Notes: a model not told the origin generated them from the letters alone. Counted from the stretch's first letter, positions 21,744 to 33,299 are shown. The stretch is 64,000 nucleotides of DNA from Breviolum minutum Mf 1.05b.01 (GCA_000507305.1 DF240037.1:1-64000), one strand, 5' to 3'. Translations and numbers: made by a program.

Positions 21744-22711
21744 ACATGTTGGTGAATGAGATCCATGGGTTTATTCGGGTTTTCCTGGGTGGATGTACTA
21801 TACAACATTGGATCTACGCCCCCAACCCAGGATGCCAGACACTCGTTACCACCAAGATGATGGCTAACATTTTCAGGATCGGGAATCCAAAGCGATTGTT
21901 TTTAATTTGCCACCTGGAATCCTGGATGAGGGAGTAGTTCCAAACTCTACACTCGAAAACCAAAGGGCAGAAACTTGAAAAAAGGTCCCAAGAAAAAAGC
22001 GAACAAAACCGCAAAGTACCCAATTTTGGTGTGTTTGTGAGCTGTTAATCTTCTTGAAATTGGATGTGGACTTTTCTTTTAAAAACACAATCAATAGCAA
22101 ACTTGCCAAAAAACGTGTAATTTGGGTCCCCCCCCACCGTGTAGCAGTGGATGAACAATCTATTCATTTTTGATGAAGGGGCCAATACTAACCTTCACGG
22201 AATCCACTGTTGCAGGGTGGTGGGGGGGGTTTACCCAACATGTAATAAAGCTTAGGAGTTTCTTGTTACATGTTGGGCCGGGGACAGAGATTTTATGAAC
22301 TTAGGTAGGAGGTGTACCTAAGAACTTGCGGTCTTGACAAAATTCTTGGGGACAGAGATTTTTCGACTGCATTTAATGGATGTGTTTCCAACTTGGGAAC
22401 ATTGAGGACACATGTGCGATCAGGTCGAAACCAGCATTATTTACATATGATAGGGGATAAACTCTAGTAGGGGTTTTTTATACCCAGTATCAAGATGTCC
22501 TATTAAGCTTTTTCCCCTTAAAAGTTCAATGATTCAAACAGGAATGTTCAAATTTCACCAGGCTAGTCAGTTTTGTTTTCCTTAGCTCTCCAATGGTGCT
22601 TTAATATGAGCCCAAAAAAATGCCAACCAACGTGATTGGAGAGCTAAAGACAAAAACATCACCACCTTCACCGTCCTCAGAGGTTTTTTTTTTCTCCAAG
22701 ACTCCCGGTCC

Positions 22712-22800
22712 CGATCCATGCATGGTATATTTACCCACAGTTACCATAAAAAATCAACCAAATGTAGGTAAATATTCCAGTCCCATGGATCCTATGGGTC
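22712..22800. mobile_element. Family O MITE, copy 2
   Basis: CCATGCATGGTATATTTACC and GGTAAATATTCCAGTCCCAT with CCATGGATCCTATGGG. Same plan as the intact copy at 27885. Confidence 0.7.
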
Positions 22801-22839
22801 GGGAAAAAATGGAAGCCACCGTTTTTTTTTAAAGAACCA

Positions 22840-22912
22840 ACAAAAACACAACAACAACAACAACAACGACGACGACGACGACGACAACAACAACAGCAAC
22901 AACAACAACAGC

Positions 22913-22980
<68 letters not shown>

Positions 22981-22981
22981 C
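22840..22981. repeat. (AAC)n array with a GAC block
   Basis: AAC units with an inner block of GAC. This is the complementary orientation to the GTT arrays at 18.2 and 33.2 kb. Confidence 0.97.
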
Positions 22982-23124
22982 GCCATCTCAAGCTTGGAAC
23001 TCGGCGGCGCCCAAGGAAGCAGATCTGCCAAACGTTAAGGCTCTGGGAAGGTGTTGGTAATATGGCTGTCGATGGCTGAAATCCGGCGAGAAAACCACCT
23101 GAGATGTATGAAACCCGTTGTAGA

Positions 23125-23171
23125 TAATGGTATATTTACCATAAATTACAGGATTTCTTGCATCAACAGTA
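23125..23171. mobile_element. Family C right end
   Basis: ATTACAGGATTTCTTGCATC followed by AACAGTA. Only the right arm and part of the core are present. Confidence 0.55.
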
Positions 23172-23606
23172 GGTTGGGGGTGTGTTTGTTTGTTGGTTGG
23201 TTAGTTTGCTTTAGTGATTCCCATGCTTTTTTGTTGGAAAGGTGCCTTTTGGAGAAAGAAGAAAACACCCAAAGGTGCCCAAGTTTGGTCGGGCTTTGTG
23301 TTTTGAGTCTCTTTGTGAGTTTTTCTGTTGATTTTTTCGGAGAAACACACACGTGTATGTTGGTGAATAATTTTGCAAAAATATCTGTTGATTTCATGTT
23401 CTTCATGTGGTTCTTTTTGGGTCAACTAAAATCTCCCCGGCTTTCTTGATTTCGAGCAAGCGGAACTCAAGCCGTTCTTTTTGCGAACACTGGATGTTGA
23501 ATGTTCTTCTATGATCTTGAATACCCCCGAACATTTTTTTGCCTCTTGCAGATGTGAGCACTAAGTGGAGTTGGATGACTAGATGTAATTATTATTTTTT
23601 TTGGGA

Positions 23607-23735
23607 GGTACCCCCAGAAATAAGGCCTTAGTAAGGGCTTATTAACCATTGGTCTCCCCTACTGTAATAAGGCCTTACTAAACCCTTATTTCTGGGGGGG
23701 GGATACGTTAGGGGGGGTAGGTTGACCAGCCATGA
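23607..23735. mobile_element. Family H MITE, copy 2
   Basis: CCCCCAGAAATAAGGCCTTA and TAAACCCTTATTTCTGGGGG nested palindrome, right outer arm GGTTGACCAGCCATG. Confidence 0.85.
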
Positions 23736-25192
23736 ATGTAGAAAGCAACTGAACCTGAAGTACTTTGATCAGATACAAGAAGCAAGAATCATGCAAGAAA
23801 AATGCATGTAAAACTGTAGCTGGTGGGGTCCCATGTATTTGTTTACCACTGACAAAGTTGCCACGAATCCTCTGCCTTATGCTCCGAAGGTTCTGGAAGC
23901 CAGTGAATGGAAGGAGTGGAGTATCGAGTGAGATAGACCTTAGAATCCTGCGGTCACTCAAGAGAGAGAACGACACTTTTCTTCACAGAACAGATGGATT
24001 TTACCGAGAGTGCATTTTACGCAAAGCAAACTACTGTTTTATGAGTCGGGATGATGTATGGTGAGTTGGGATGATATTTTTTTTGGGGGGACTAGTCACC
24101 GACTACTCCCAACTCATTTCGCAGTAGTTATCAACTATTCCAAACGGAACACCCAACATGTTTTTCTGAAAATCAATGGGTTGGTTGGTTCTTGATGTAT
24201 TTCCTATTGAAAAATATCTGGAAAACAAGTTGCTGTTATATAATTTCCATCAACTTTACCCCTAAAACCAGCCACTATTGCCTAAAAAAAAAGGTACACT
24301 ACGTTTTCCAGGTAGTCCCTATTGAAAGGCAGGGGACGAATTCCTTAGGTTTTCGGGGGTGTATGTCATACACAGCGGAGGATCAGATCCGGAGTGGCCT
24401 GGACGTAAAAACCACCGGTGGATTGGGTTTGATGGGGACAAAACTTGCAGTTGGAGTTGTCTGAAAAACAACACGTTTTTTTCTTTGGAAAACAAATTGA
24501 GGATACGTACATTATTGTAGTTAGCTCCAAAGTTTTTTTTTCTCTTAAAACAGCACTAGATCTATTCGTTTCAATCAACGTGTGAGAAGAATGCGTCCTA
24601 AAACTGCCAAGTTGCGTCCTACAAAAAAAGCGCACACCGTTGTAGATGAAGAGGGTCGGTTCGAAGTGGACTCAACAAGTGGATTCCCAGTGGCGTGGAA
24701 AAACAAAAAAGTGTTTCCCTTTTGAGCAACGGGTCGACGGTGATCAAAATTTGAGGATAGGATGGATTTTTGTTTATTTCAGGAGTGTTGCTGGCGATGT
24801 TGTTCTTTGAACTTTTTTGAAAAAAAGTCTCAACACTTTTTATACAAGACATTTGGAACTTGTTTTTTTTTTGCGAATTTGTACCATATCATCTGGAACC
24901 ATATTTTTCTGGCTTCACCTTGAAACTATTCATCAATGGGTGACCCCCCTGGTAGAAAGGGACCATATTTATTACCATTGACCGTGGGATGGCCATTCCG
25001 AAGATTGCGAAGATGTATCACTGAAATCATCCACAGGTTTGCTGTAAAAACTCGAAGAGTTGAAAATGACGCCTGAATTTTATCATCAAAAAGATCTGGG
25101 GTTTCTTTTCGAACACCTTCATCTTTTTAGTATCTGGTCCAGTGGCACAGGCAAAAACCTGTGGCGATTTTTCTTCGCAAGAGCAAAGCGAT

Positions 25193-25281
25193 TACCTTCG
25201 CTGAAACTAACAGTTTGCACCTGAAAATAGACCCCTGGAAAAAGAGATTCCTATTGGGAACCACCCCTTTTTAGTTTTTTT
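25193..25281. mobile_element. Family E MITE, left part
   Basis: TACCTTCGCTGAAACTAACA and GCACCTGAAAATAGACCCC. The right arm is lost. Confidence 0.6.
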
Positions 25282-25371
25282 TTAGCCAAAATGATGGACC
25301 TTGGAAAGGCTGGTTCCGGCTTCAACTATGGCTATTGTTCGTCTAAATATGCATTGGAAGCTTGAAACATA

Positions 25372-25481
25372 CTGTTGATGGTTCAGAATTCCGGTAAACT
25401 CACCAGTTGATATGGAGAATCTACCCATGATTTACAGGGTTTTATGAATCTCAGGTGGTGCAGGATTTCTTCCATCAACAG
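25372..25481. mobile_element. Family C MITE, copy 3
   Basis: CTGTTGATGGTTCAGAATTCC and GGATTTCTTCCATCAACAG, TA/TA. A family A element sits at its right target site. Confidence 0.92.
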
Positions 25482-25485
25482 TATA

Positions 25486-25583
25486 CTAGGTGGTGGTTTC
25501 AAATATTTTTTATTCTCATCCCTATTTGGGGAAGATTTCCATTTTGACTAATATTTTTCAGATGGGTTGAAACCACCAACCAG
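25486..25583 (+). mobile_element. Family A MITE
   Basis: CTAGGTGGTGGTTTCAAA and GGTTGAAACCACCAACCAG, flanked by TATA on each side, a 4-bp target duplication. Confidence 0.94.
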
Positions 25584-25774
25584 TATAACATGGAACAAAC
25601 AACCTTTCTAAGGTTTGTAACAACGATCCGTTCAAATCTTTTCCATTTTTCACCTGCATTTTTGTGGGTTCCGATCTCGCGGTGGTCATGGATGAGGAAG
25701 CCCATTTGTTTCACCACATTATTGGGACTTCTTTGTTTGAATTGTTGAAGTGATCATACAAGGACCACTCATCA

Positions 25775-25787
25775 TCACCATCATTAC

Positions 25788-25849
<62 letters not shown>

Positions 25850-25858
25850 CCATCATAC

Positions 25859-25917
<59 letters not shown>

Positions 25918-25940
25918 CCNTCATCATCATCACACATCAA

Positions 25941-25981
<41 letters not shown>

Positions 25982-26072
25982 ACATCCTCATCATCATCAT
26001 CAACATCCTCATCAACATCCTCATCCTCATCCTCATCCTCATCCTCATCCTGATCTCCTCCTCCTCCTCCTC

Positions 26073-26107
<35 letters not shown>

Positions 26108-26180
26108 GTCATCATCGTCATCCACCATCCACCATCCATCATCCATCATCCATCATCCATCATCCATCATCCATCATCCA
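25775..26180. repeat. Compound (CAT)n array with CCT and CATC(CAT) blocks
   Basis: Several hundred bases of CAT, with inner ACATCCTC, CTC and CCATCCAT sub-arrays. A single N at 25920. Frames across it are poly-Ile, Ser or His and not coding. Confidence 0.97.
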
Positions 26181-26239
26181 TCATCATCTCATTCTAAAAC
26201 GCGGCTTGAAACCATTGTTTGGGATGATATCCCAAGTAC

Positions 26240-26379
26240 CCTTTTGCATCGTCACAGCGCAGGTTGGCGCCGTCGCCAAAGCCCCATCCTGCCTCCCGCC
26301 GCGGCGGCGGACGTGCGGCCGGTGGAAGGACCAGAGGTGCAAGTGGTTCAGGTGCAGCGAAAAGCTTCCATCGGGTTGG
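26240..26379 (-). CDS. Candidate exon, minus strand, GC-rich
   Basis: Minus strand: AACTAACTAACGTGGAG (branch-like TAAC then AG), one base, 46 codons including GSFSLHLNHLHLWSFHRP, one base, and the donor AGG|GTACTTGG. GC at third positions is about 80%, against about 64% for the best plus frame, in DNA that is otherwise AT-rich. The donor edge (GTACTTGG..ATCATCCC) looks like the end of a family B element. A Pro/Arg-rich alternative minus frame has only about 53% GC3. No domain recognised. Confidence 0.5.
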
Positions 26380-26399
26380 CTCCACGTTAGTTAGTTTAT

Positions 26400-27235
26400 A
26401 GTTTTTGCGGGGTAAATGTAGGTGGAACCTATTGGTTTTTTGGGGGAGTAGAAACAAGAGATTGAAACACCACTCTTGCACTTGCACGTACCCAAAAAAA
26501 ATATATGTACATATTTTCACATGACTGTCATATCTTGACAACAACCACGGGCGATGCAAATTTCCCTTCGCGAAAAAAAACATCCCAAGAACCGCCCCGG
26601 GCTTTCGCAAAACAGATTTAACACATGATTTTTTGTTGAACACGGGGTTGGTGTGACCAAAAGGTCACCTATTTGGAAAACAACACACAACACACAACTG
26701 CCGGGTGGGGGTTCCCACCCCTTGGAACTCGAAGGTGGAGAAGGAATGGGGTGGAGCTGACTCGGACGATTCCGATGATGCAGCCACTTCCATTGCCAAA
26801 GCAGGTGGGGTACTTTGGTGGGTGAAGGTTGAGGGTCGCTGACATCGATGAAATCCCCAAAAAGACCTGGGAATTCAATGCACCCCCGGGGTGGTTTTTT
26901 TTGGAAGATTTTGTGCAAAAGTGTGTTATGTGAATCTACTAGTTTGAGGATAGAATGGATGCCACCTTGAGGAAAACAACACTTTCGGATTATGTAGCTT
27001 TAGGAGGAATTTGTGATTCTTTGCCATGTTTTTTTCAACTTTTTATTGCCGAGAGAATTTGTAAGAATGAGATGAAACAAATTACCTTTGTTCTATCATA
27101 CGTTTCTTAATTATTTCATGATGCGATGGTATAAAAAACAAATCCAAATTTTTGTGGAGAAAAAACAAGAAAAATCGTGAATCTCTGTTGCAGTAAATGA
27201 CTGACTTGTAGGAGGAATCAATACAAATTTGGTTT
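26400..27235. other. Stretch without confident gene
   Basis: Both strands hold open frames around 26520-26900, but none has splice borders with codon bias. No MITE recognised. Confidence 0.35.
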
Positions 27236-27238
27236 ATA

Positions 27239-27330
27239 CCTGTTGATGGAAGAAATCCAGTGAATCACCGAAAGGATGGCAAAAGACTGCCCCGGAACTG
27301 GTTAGCTAGAATTTTTGAACCATCAACACG
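27239..27330. mobile_element. Family C MITE, copy 4
   Basis: CTGTTGATGGAAGAAATCC and TTTTTGAACCATCAACACG, TA near both sides. Core diverged. Confidence 0.75.
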
Positions 27331-27884
27331 TAGGGATGTAGAGGAGCGACGGTAGAACTGTACTGTTTTAATATGGCATGATCTTCCAAAAACGTGGTAT
27401 CTCAAGAACTACGGACGAAGATTGACGGCCTGTTTGCTTGGGTTCTGAGAAACTATATTTTTTTTGAACATTACCACCAGGAAAGTCGATGATATACCCA
27501 AAATATTATCTCTATGTTAAATTAAGGCAGAAGTGCGAATACGTACTTATAGTCGAAAACGAACAAAAGCCGGCTACGCCCCTTTAAAACAATGATGGTT
27601 TGGAGGAGCACTTTCATTTTGAAATGGTTCTGCAGGGGATACAGTATGTTCATTCTCGGGGGTGTATCATTTTTGTGATTGGTGTCCAGAATGTTAAAGC
27701 TCTTCGTCTCCTAACTACTGGTATTTGGAAATTCATGTTACCTTTGTAGTTGATCGACGAACATCACACATCACACAAACATTTCCGCCAGGGGAGGAGC
27801 GTCGAAGACAACTGGCGCAACGCGACGAACAAATTGCAAAGATCTTAGACAGATGAAAACCAAAATTGCTGGTAACTTCCATAC

Positions 27885-27980
27885 CCATAGGATCCATGTA
27901 TGGTATATTTGCCTACATTTACTATAAAAAGCAACCACACGTAGGTAAATATACCATACATGTGTCCTATGAGATATGTC
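27885..27980. mobile_element. Family O MITE, copy 1
   Basis: CATAGGATCCATGTATGG and CATACATGTGTCCTATG, continuing inward as GGTATATTTGCCTAC/GTAGGTAAATATACC: terminal repeats of over 30 bp in a 96-bp element. Confidence 0.88.
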
Positions 27981-28499
27981 CTCTTGATGGAACAAACATA
28001 GTTGTTTCGAATTTTTTCACCTTCCGTTGCAGGAAGCATGACCAGCCAACTCAGTCACCGAAATTGATTTGGTGGAAAGGCCTTTTCTTGAAACCATCCC
28101 AAAAAAAACTGGTTACCCTGAAAACTCATTAGAAAAGTAACATGTAACCCCCCCAAAAAAGTGAATTGGAAATTTGAGTAAACTTACCCCTCCTTTTACA
28201 AAGGCCATTTTTGGGATCCCGTGACACCGGTGATATTTTGGATGCGACTTCCGGGGTGTGGGGGGGTGTCAACTGACACCAAGGGGAAACACCCAACAAA
28301 TCGGAAGGTTCAGCAAAGATGGATTTTGCACTTCCCCTGAAGTCGGTTGTTTTCCATCCAAAAAATTTCGAATGGGGACCAAATTCCCACCCAACAGACC
28401 CCCCGGAAATTTCGTAAGGTTGCAAACACTCGAGTTAATCAGATACTCAGGGCCTTAGAGTTTTTCGGGATCCGTTCAGGAACGGTATTCTTGGAGATA

Positions 28500-28622
28500 C
28501 TGTTGATGGTTCAGAAATCCCAAGGCCAACCACCTGGGATGGTGCTAAAACCCTGGTAAATCTAATGGGATTTCAACTACAAACCTCAACTGGTTTTAAC
28601 TGGATTTCTGAACCATCAACAG
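28500..28622. mobile_element. Family C MITE, copy 5
   Basis: CTGTTGATGGTTCAGAAAT and ATTTCTGAACCATCAACAG, a perfect 19-bp inverted repeat flanked by TA. Best-preserved C copy. Confidence 0.95.
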
Positions 28623-28967
28623 TATCTTGGATGTTTGGGGTGTTTTTTTTTTGATGATTGGAAGATTCAGACCAACCTCTCCCACCGCAGGTTCCCCCCC
28701 AACGCATTCATGATTCATAACAACCTTCCGTACATGTTTTTTGCGGATGTTGGATGCTTGGAACACTGGAGGGTTTTTAGCAGATGGGTTTTCCAGAACC
28801 TTGCCAACACTGGGATGAAGTGTTTTTTTTTCAAGGATGACTCGAACAATGACATGGGCACTATCAAAAACCAAACATTCGTTCAACCGTCAAGTCATGT
28901 CAGCAAACAAAATGCTGTCAAGCATCAGAGCAGACTGAAAATGCCAGAAACTGCCCATAAGATATAC

Positions 28968-29057
28968 TAGGTGGTGGTTTCCAATATTTTTTATTTTTAT
29001 CTGTACTTGGGGAAATGATCCAATTTGATTTTCAAATGGGTTGAAACCACCAACCAG
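28968..29057 (+). mobile_element. Family A MITE
   Basis: CTAGGTGGTGGTTTCCAA and GGTTGAAACCACCAACCAG, with a small internal deletion. 90 bp. Confidence 0.9.
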
Positions 29058-29305
29058 ATAGTCATGACATTGGTAACTTACATGGAGCTGATAGCAACAG
29101 AAACCCAACCCCACAAAAACATATGTGCATACATGACACATTTTATGCAAAAAATGAACGTAATACTAATTTACTAAAAGCTATTTTGTTTACACGTTGC
29201 ATGCAGATAATATCATAAACAAAATGGATGAATCTATGTTCCCGAACTTCAGTCAATTCTCAATTCCAATGTATTTTGAAGAGAATACTTATTATCTTCA
29301 ATTCT

Positions 29306-29453
29306 ACTTGGTGGCTCATGGTAGATAGTAACTAGTTAGTAAGTTGGGTCATAACTATAGTTAACCCTGCAAGTTGGTTGATAAGTCCCCTAAATAGGGG
29401 AATACAGTAGCCCAACTTACTAACTAGTGACTAACTACCATGAGCCACCAAGT
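29306..29453. mobile_element. Family J inverted-repeat element (CTTGG type)
   Basis: CTTGGTGGCTCATGGTA and TACCATGAGCCACCAAG with further internal pairing (TAGTTAGTAAGTTGGG/CCCAACTTACTAACTA). TA on both sides. It can fold almost end to end. Confidence 0.9.
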
Positions 29454-29534
29454 ACCCCTTCCATTTTTTTTGGTATTTTTGAATCAGAAAAGTTGGTCAA
29501 AACATCAAAAAGGAGCTGCTTGCAAATAAATGGA

Positions 29535-29640
29535 GGGGAGCTATTTCACCCCGAAATAGATGGCCTTACAAAACACATGGCTATATAACTGGGGTGCAAT
29601 TTCACCTTGAAATTTCAGTGGAGTTATGACTCACCCCTAT
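29535..29640. mobile_element. Family G-like repeat, diverged
   Basis: GAGCTATTTCACCCC and AGTGGAGTTATGACTCACCC blocks in the order seen in other G copies. Termini unclear. Confidence 0.5.
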
Positions 29641-29785
29641 GGTGCTTTTCGGCGCCCCACGCAAGTTGTGAAACCTTTTCTCAGGCGCTTTCTGCCCAAA
29701 CCTTTAGCATGCGCGCCAAGGTACGGGGGGTCCCGTGATCTGGAAAAGCAGCACCGAGAGAAAATAGAGAAGTCCCCCAAATTTC

Positions 29786-29915
29786 AGGTTGTTTCAACAC
29801 ACCTTTGGAACAGGTCCCTGAACCTTTACCAACGGGCTATAAAAGGATTCCTTTCATAGTGGGCTAGGGGGATTGCCTGGGGTGTGCTCTACGGGTGTGT
29901 TGCAATTTTCTTGGA
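29786..29915. mobile_element. Family L repeat, copy 2
   Basis: GTTTCAACACACC and GGGTGTGTTGCAATTTTCTT ends, GGATTCCTTTCATAGTGGG core. Collinear with 15388-15512. Confidence 0.78.
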
Positions 29916-30179
29916 CAAAGGGAAACCAAAATTGGTACCATTTTTCAGGGGCAAACTGGCCGTGTGTTTGTTTGTTTGTCGTTTTAGGGGAGGGTATGGG
30001 ATCATATCACGAATCTCCATGAAAATGTTTAGTAAAAAGTCGATGGCTAGCATTTTAAAAGTGAATTTTTGGGAAGTCATGATTGAAGATCCGAGATGTG
30101 AGCAAGATGCTGATGAAGGAAAGAAGGACATGTTAGAATGGAGCGCCTTGTAGCTTTGTGCATTGTAGCTTTGTTAAAA

Positions 30180-30290
30180 TCCTACTTCTAGTTTTATGGT
30201 CTTATTAACTATTGGTGTCCCTTACGAAGGCCTTATGAAACCCTTTTTTCTGAGGGGGTACGTCAGGGGGGGTGGTTGATTAGCCATACT
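30180..30290. mobile_element. Family H MITE, diverged
   Basis: TCTTATTAACTATTGGTG, AAGGCCTTATGAAACCC, and right arm GGTTGATTAGCCAT. Confidence 0.65.
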
Positions 30291-30553
30291 AGATGTGTGT
30301 AAATACCCAGTCGTTTGGTTTCAAAAGACCATTTTGGATGCATCGCTCAAAGGGTAATCCTTTGCAAAAATGACGCATGAAAGTTTAAGGTTGGTGAATG
30401 ATTACATGCTATTTACGTAGTAACTGGTGCTTGGAAGGGAGCTAAGGAGCTCAGGAGCTAGAGGTATTTGATATGTATATATATATATATATCCCTTCAT
30501 GATAACTGTGCGCGGAGGAGCTACCACAAGGTTTCGGAGCACATCTTGGTTAT

Positions 30554-30652
30554 CTAGGTTGTGGTTTCAACGATTTTTTTATTTTCACCCCGACTTGGGG
30601 AAATGATCCAATTTGACTAATATTTCTGGGATGGGTTGAAACCACCAACTAG
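30554..30652 (+). mobile_element. Family A MITE
   Basis: CTAGGTTGTGGTTTCAA and TTGAAACCACCAACTAG, flanked by TTAT on both sides (4-bp duplication). 99 bp. Confidence 0.94.
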
Positions 30653-30844
30653 TTATTTTTTGTTTTCCAAACATCGATCCCTCTGACACTTCTGGGGTGT
30701 TTCAGGGAAAAGTCAGGTCAGGTCACATCACTTCTGAGAGATTGTTGGGAGGATAATTATCCCCTGAAAAGGTAGCATAGGGAGTCGGGGAATCTAAACA
30801 TTTTTGTCCTTCCAAAAATTGCCTTCGAAAAGGAAAGTGAAGAT

Positions 30845-30898
30845 TGTTGTTGTTGTGGTTGTGGTTGTTGTTGTGGTTGTGGTTGTTGTGGTTGCGGT
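30845..30898. repeat. (GTT/GTG)n microsatellite
   Basis: GTTGTT and GTGGTT units, about 54 bp. Confidence 0.9.
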
Positions 30899-31123
30899 TT
30901 TCATGGATTTCCTTTAAACAAAATAAGTTTTTTTTATCAAGTTCGGGTTGGTGCTCATTTTTCATGACCCCTTCCAAAAAAATATGATGCTCACAAAACT
31001 GAGTTTTTAGATCCCCCCTGCCAAAAAATATCACACTGCACAGTCTTTTTGTTCCCCTCTTCGGTGGCGAGAAAAAAAAGGGCACCGAAACCATGACCCC
31101 CTTCCGTAGGATCCCAACCCAAC

Positions 31124-31233
31124 TGACGTCCTTCAGGCGCCCCCCGCGGCGCCTTCGGCGCCGGCACCGCCTGCGGCGGCAGCGGGACCACCGGCGGCGG
31201 GACCCGGCCGACGCTCCTCTCTGGAGCCGGAAG
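31124..31233 (-). CDS. Candidate proline-rich exon, minus strand
   Basis: Minus strand: GCCTCCCACCACAG, then 36 codons including VPPPVVPLPPQAVPAPKAP, then a donor CA|GTTGGG. GC at third positions is about 88%, the highest in the window. The reading starts in phase 0, matching the end of 31591-31635, and ends with two bases, matching the start of 26240-26379. The block is likely a disordered linker. The plus strand reads a Pro/Ala-rich peptide with about 67% GC3. Confidence 0.5.
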
Positions 31234-31590
31234 CTGTGGTGGGAGGCCGACGACATAGACAGACCGACAGACAGACAGATAGATCAGCTAGACATGCATA
31301 CCAAAAAATCATGCCAGCTATATCCTAGTTGAGATGATTGGTCTTTCATTTCGATGTTTGAATGGACGGTAAGAAAGAATGAGAAAGCACAGCGTATATT
31401 AGAGTCGATGGGAGTGCTGTACAATGTGGGCAGTGAACAAAATCTTGGTTGTTTGGTGTAAATGAGGGGGTGGTACTACCCCTGGCGATAGCAATGGCCC
31501 CTGAACATTTCGCTGATTTTAATTAGAACTTTTTATAGCTTCTCCCCAAAATCAACATGTCACACCTTTTCGGTCATTATTTTTTGAGAC

Positions 31591-31635
31591 TTTTTGCAGG
31601 TTCTCGAAGACCTTCAGTACGGTCGCGGCGCAGTT
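31591..31635 (-). CDS. Candidate small exon, minus strand
   Basis: Minus strand: GCTTCTCTCCATCCGTCTAG, then NCAATVLKVFENLQK, then |GTCTCA. 45 nt, phase 0 at both ends, about 80% GC3, in phase with the next candidate exon. The plus strand has VLEDLQYGRGAVLDGW behind TTTTTGCAG and remains a rival. Confidence 0.42.
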
Positions 31636-31820
31636 CTAGACGGATGGAGAGAAGCAGGTGCAGCGGACGAATTGTTTTTTTTCCGTGTCAAGTTGAGGGT
31701 GATTTTTTGCCAACAGAACAAGTGGTTGGTTGGATTTAGAAAGGGAGTAATAATAGGAGTATTATGTTGGTTGGTTGGATTATGTCAATAGATTATGATT
31801 GACTTTCAAAGGAAACAAAT

Positions 31821-31902
31821 ATCCTTTGGTAAACTAACATGGCCATGAAACATGGGCCTTTGGATGGAATCTTGCCAGCTAGCCATGTTAGTCATACCGG
31901 CG
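31821..31902. mobile_element. Family D MITE, short
   Basis: TTTGGTAAACTAACATGGCC and AGCCATGTTAGTCATACCGG arms. Confidence 0.75.
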
Positions 31903-32079
31903 TGTTTTCTGGCTGGGTGATCTTGATTGGATCAGGTCCTCCGATCATCCAGCATGCTGGCTGTTTTGCTGGATTCCTTTAAAGATGTAAACCGGCATCC
32001 TGGTGGGTGGAGGGGGGGGTAGATGAAACATATAAAGATCGGTATTAAGGTGAAAGTGATATGGGGGATTTTTGCTTGC

Positions 32080-32300
32080 CAGTTATATATACATATATAT
32101 ATGTATATGGGCGATGATAATGAACCATTATAAAGTTTAAAAAATCCCTATGACCCTCCTTGAAACTAACAGCAAGTTTGCACCTGAAAATGGAAAATTC
32201 GGTTCAGATGAATGTTCCATTTCAGTTTCGGCCAATTTTCAGGAGCTTTAGCTGTTAGTTTCAGGGAGCGTCTTAACAAACCAGTAAAAAAAATGGAATG
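32080..32300 (+). mobile_element. Family F MITE split by a family E insertion
   Basis: CCAGTTATATATAC...GATAATGAACCATTATAAAG lies left and AACAAACCAGTAAAAAAAATG right of the E element. Together they rebuild the usual F order. Confidence 0.72.
32153..32271. mobile_element. Family E MITE nested in family F
   Basis: CCCTCCTTGAAACTAACAGC and GCTGTTAGTTTCAGGGAGCG arms; TTCGGTTCAGATGAA core. Confidence 0.88.
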
Positions 32301-33192
32301 TCACCGTTTGTTTGCTGCAGTAAGGTTTTTCAAGGCGCAGGTCACATAGATTTGCTGGGGTCATGCAATGGATGGTTTGAACCGCGTGGATTTTTCGGAT
32401 CAAATTTTTCCCTTCGGTCCAAGAAGGGAACGGGACTGAAATGATTCCATGAAGTGTCAAACCGCTATTCGATACCCTCCCTACAACGAACAGCACAGTA
32501 GCTAAAGAACCCCAGAATCCTCAAAATCACGGGGCATCGTCTCGTCTCCCTTTGCAGGCAAACCTGGGTAATCGGGGCGCGTTCACCCCCCGAAATCTTG
32601 AAAATGATTGTTTTGGAACACGTTTTTTTGAAAATACATAAACCAACTCAACAATGCGTAATTATATAATGCCAAACACGTATTTCTTTGGTGTTTTTAT
32701 GCATAATTTATACGAAAAGCATGAGCTTCACATGATGCTTTCTGGAAAACCAATCAGACCAAGAAGTTCTTGATATCAACCCACCCGGAATTTCAACTGA
32801 TTTTTTTGGGGGCCCACCTTTTTGCTACTTGAATTTCAGTTCCCAGCCTCGGAAAGCCCCGGAAAGTTTTTGCTGTGACTTGATCTGCCAGGAGCTGGAA
32901 AATCCGACGAGGTGCCCATCTTTTTGGTGAGAAACAAGTGGTAAGTGGCTTGTTGACCGACCCTTTAAGAAAATCAATGATAGAGGCAAAACAGCATATG
33001 GCAGCATATAGTATTAGTACACATATGATGTACAAAAATAATTATAAATATACCAAACATGTATTTATAGATATATATATATACATACAATATGCAGTTC
33101 AAGGTGGTTTTGTAAAGCCGCAAACATGGACAGATTGATCCCTAAGTACGCTTTCTGACTTTTTTTTGCAGCCGAGATGGGAGGTTGAATGT

Positions 33193-33236
33193 TGTTGTTG
33201 TTGTTGTTGTCGTTGTTGTTGTTGTCGTTGTTGTCG

Positions 33237-33297
<61 letters not shown>

Positions 33298-33299
33298 CG
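33193..33299. repeat. (GTT)n array
   Basis: GTT units with a few GTC interruptions. A clean plus-strand acceptor (TTCTGAC, T8, GCAG at 33170) lies just before it. Confidence 0.97.

Noticed and set aside
25719-26394. Poly-Ile/Ser/His open frames
   Set aside because: CAT microsatellite in different frames. Only the last ~140 bp (26240-26379) looks exon-like, and on the other strand.
30723-31256. 177-codon Arg-rich minus frame
   Set aside because: The Arg run is a shifted reading of the GC-rich proline exon at 31124-31233, and the rest crosses a GTT repeat.
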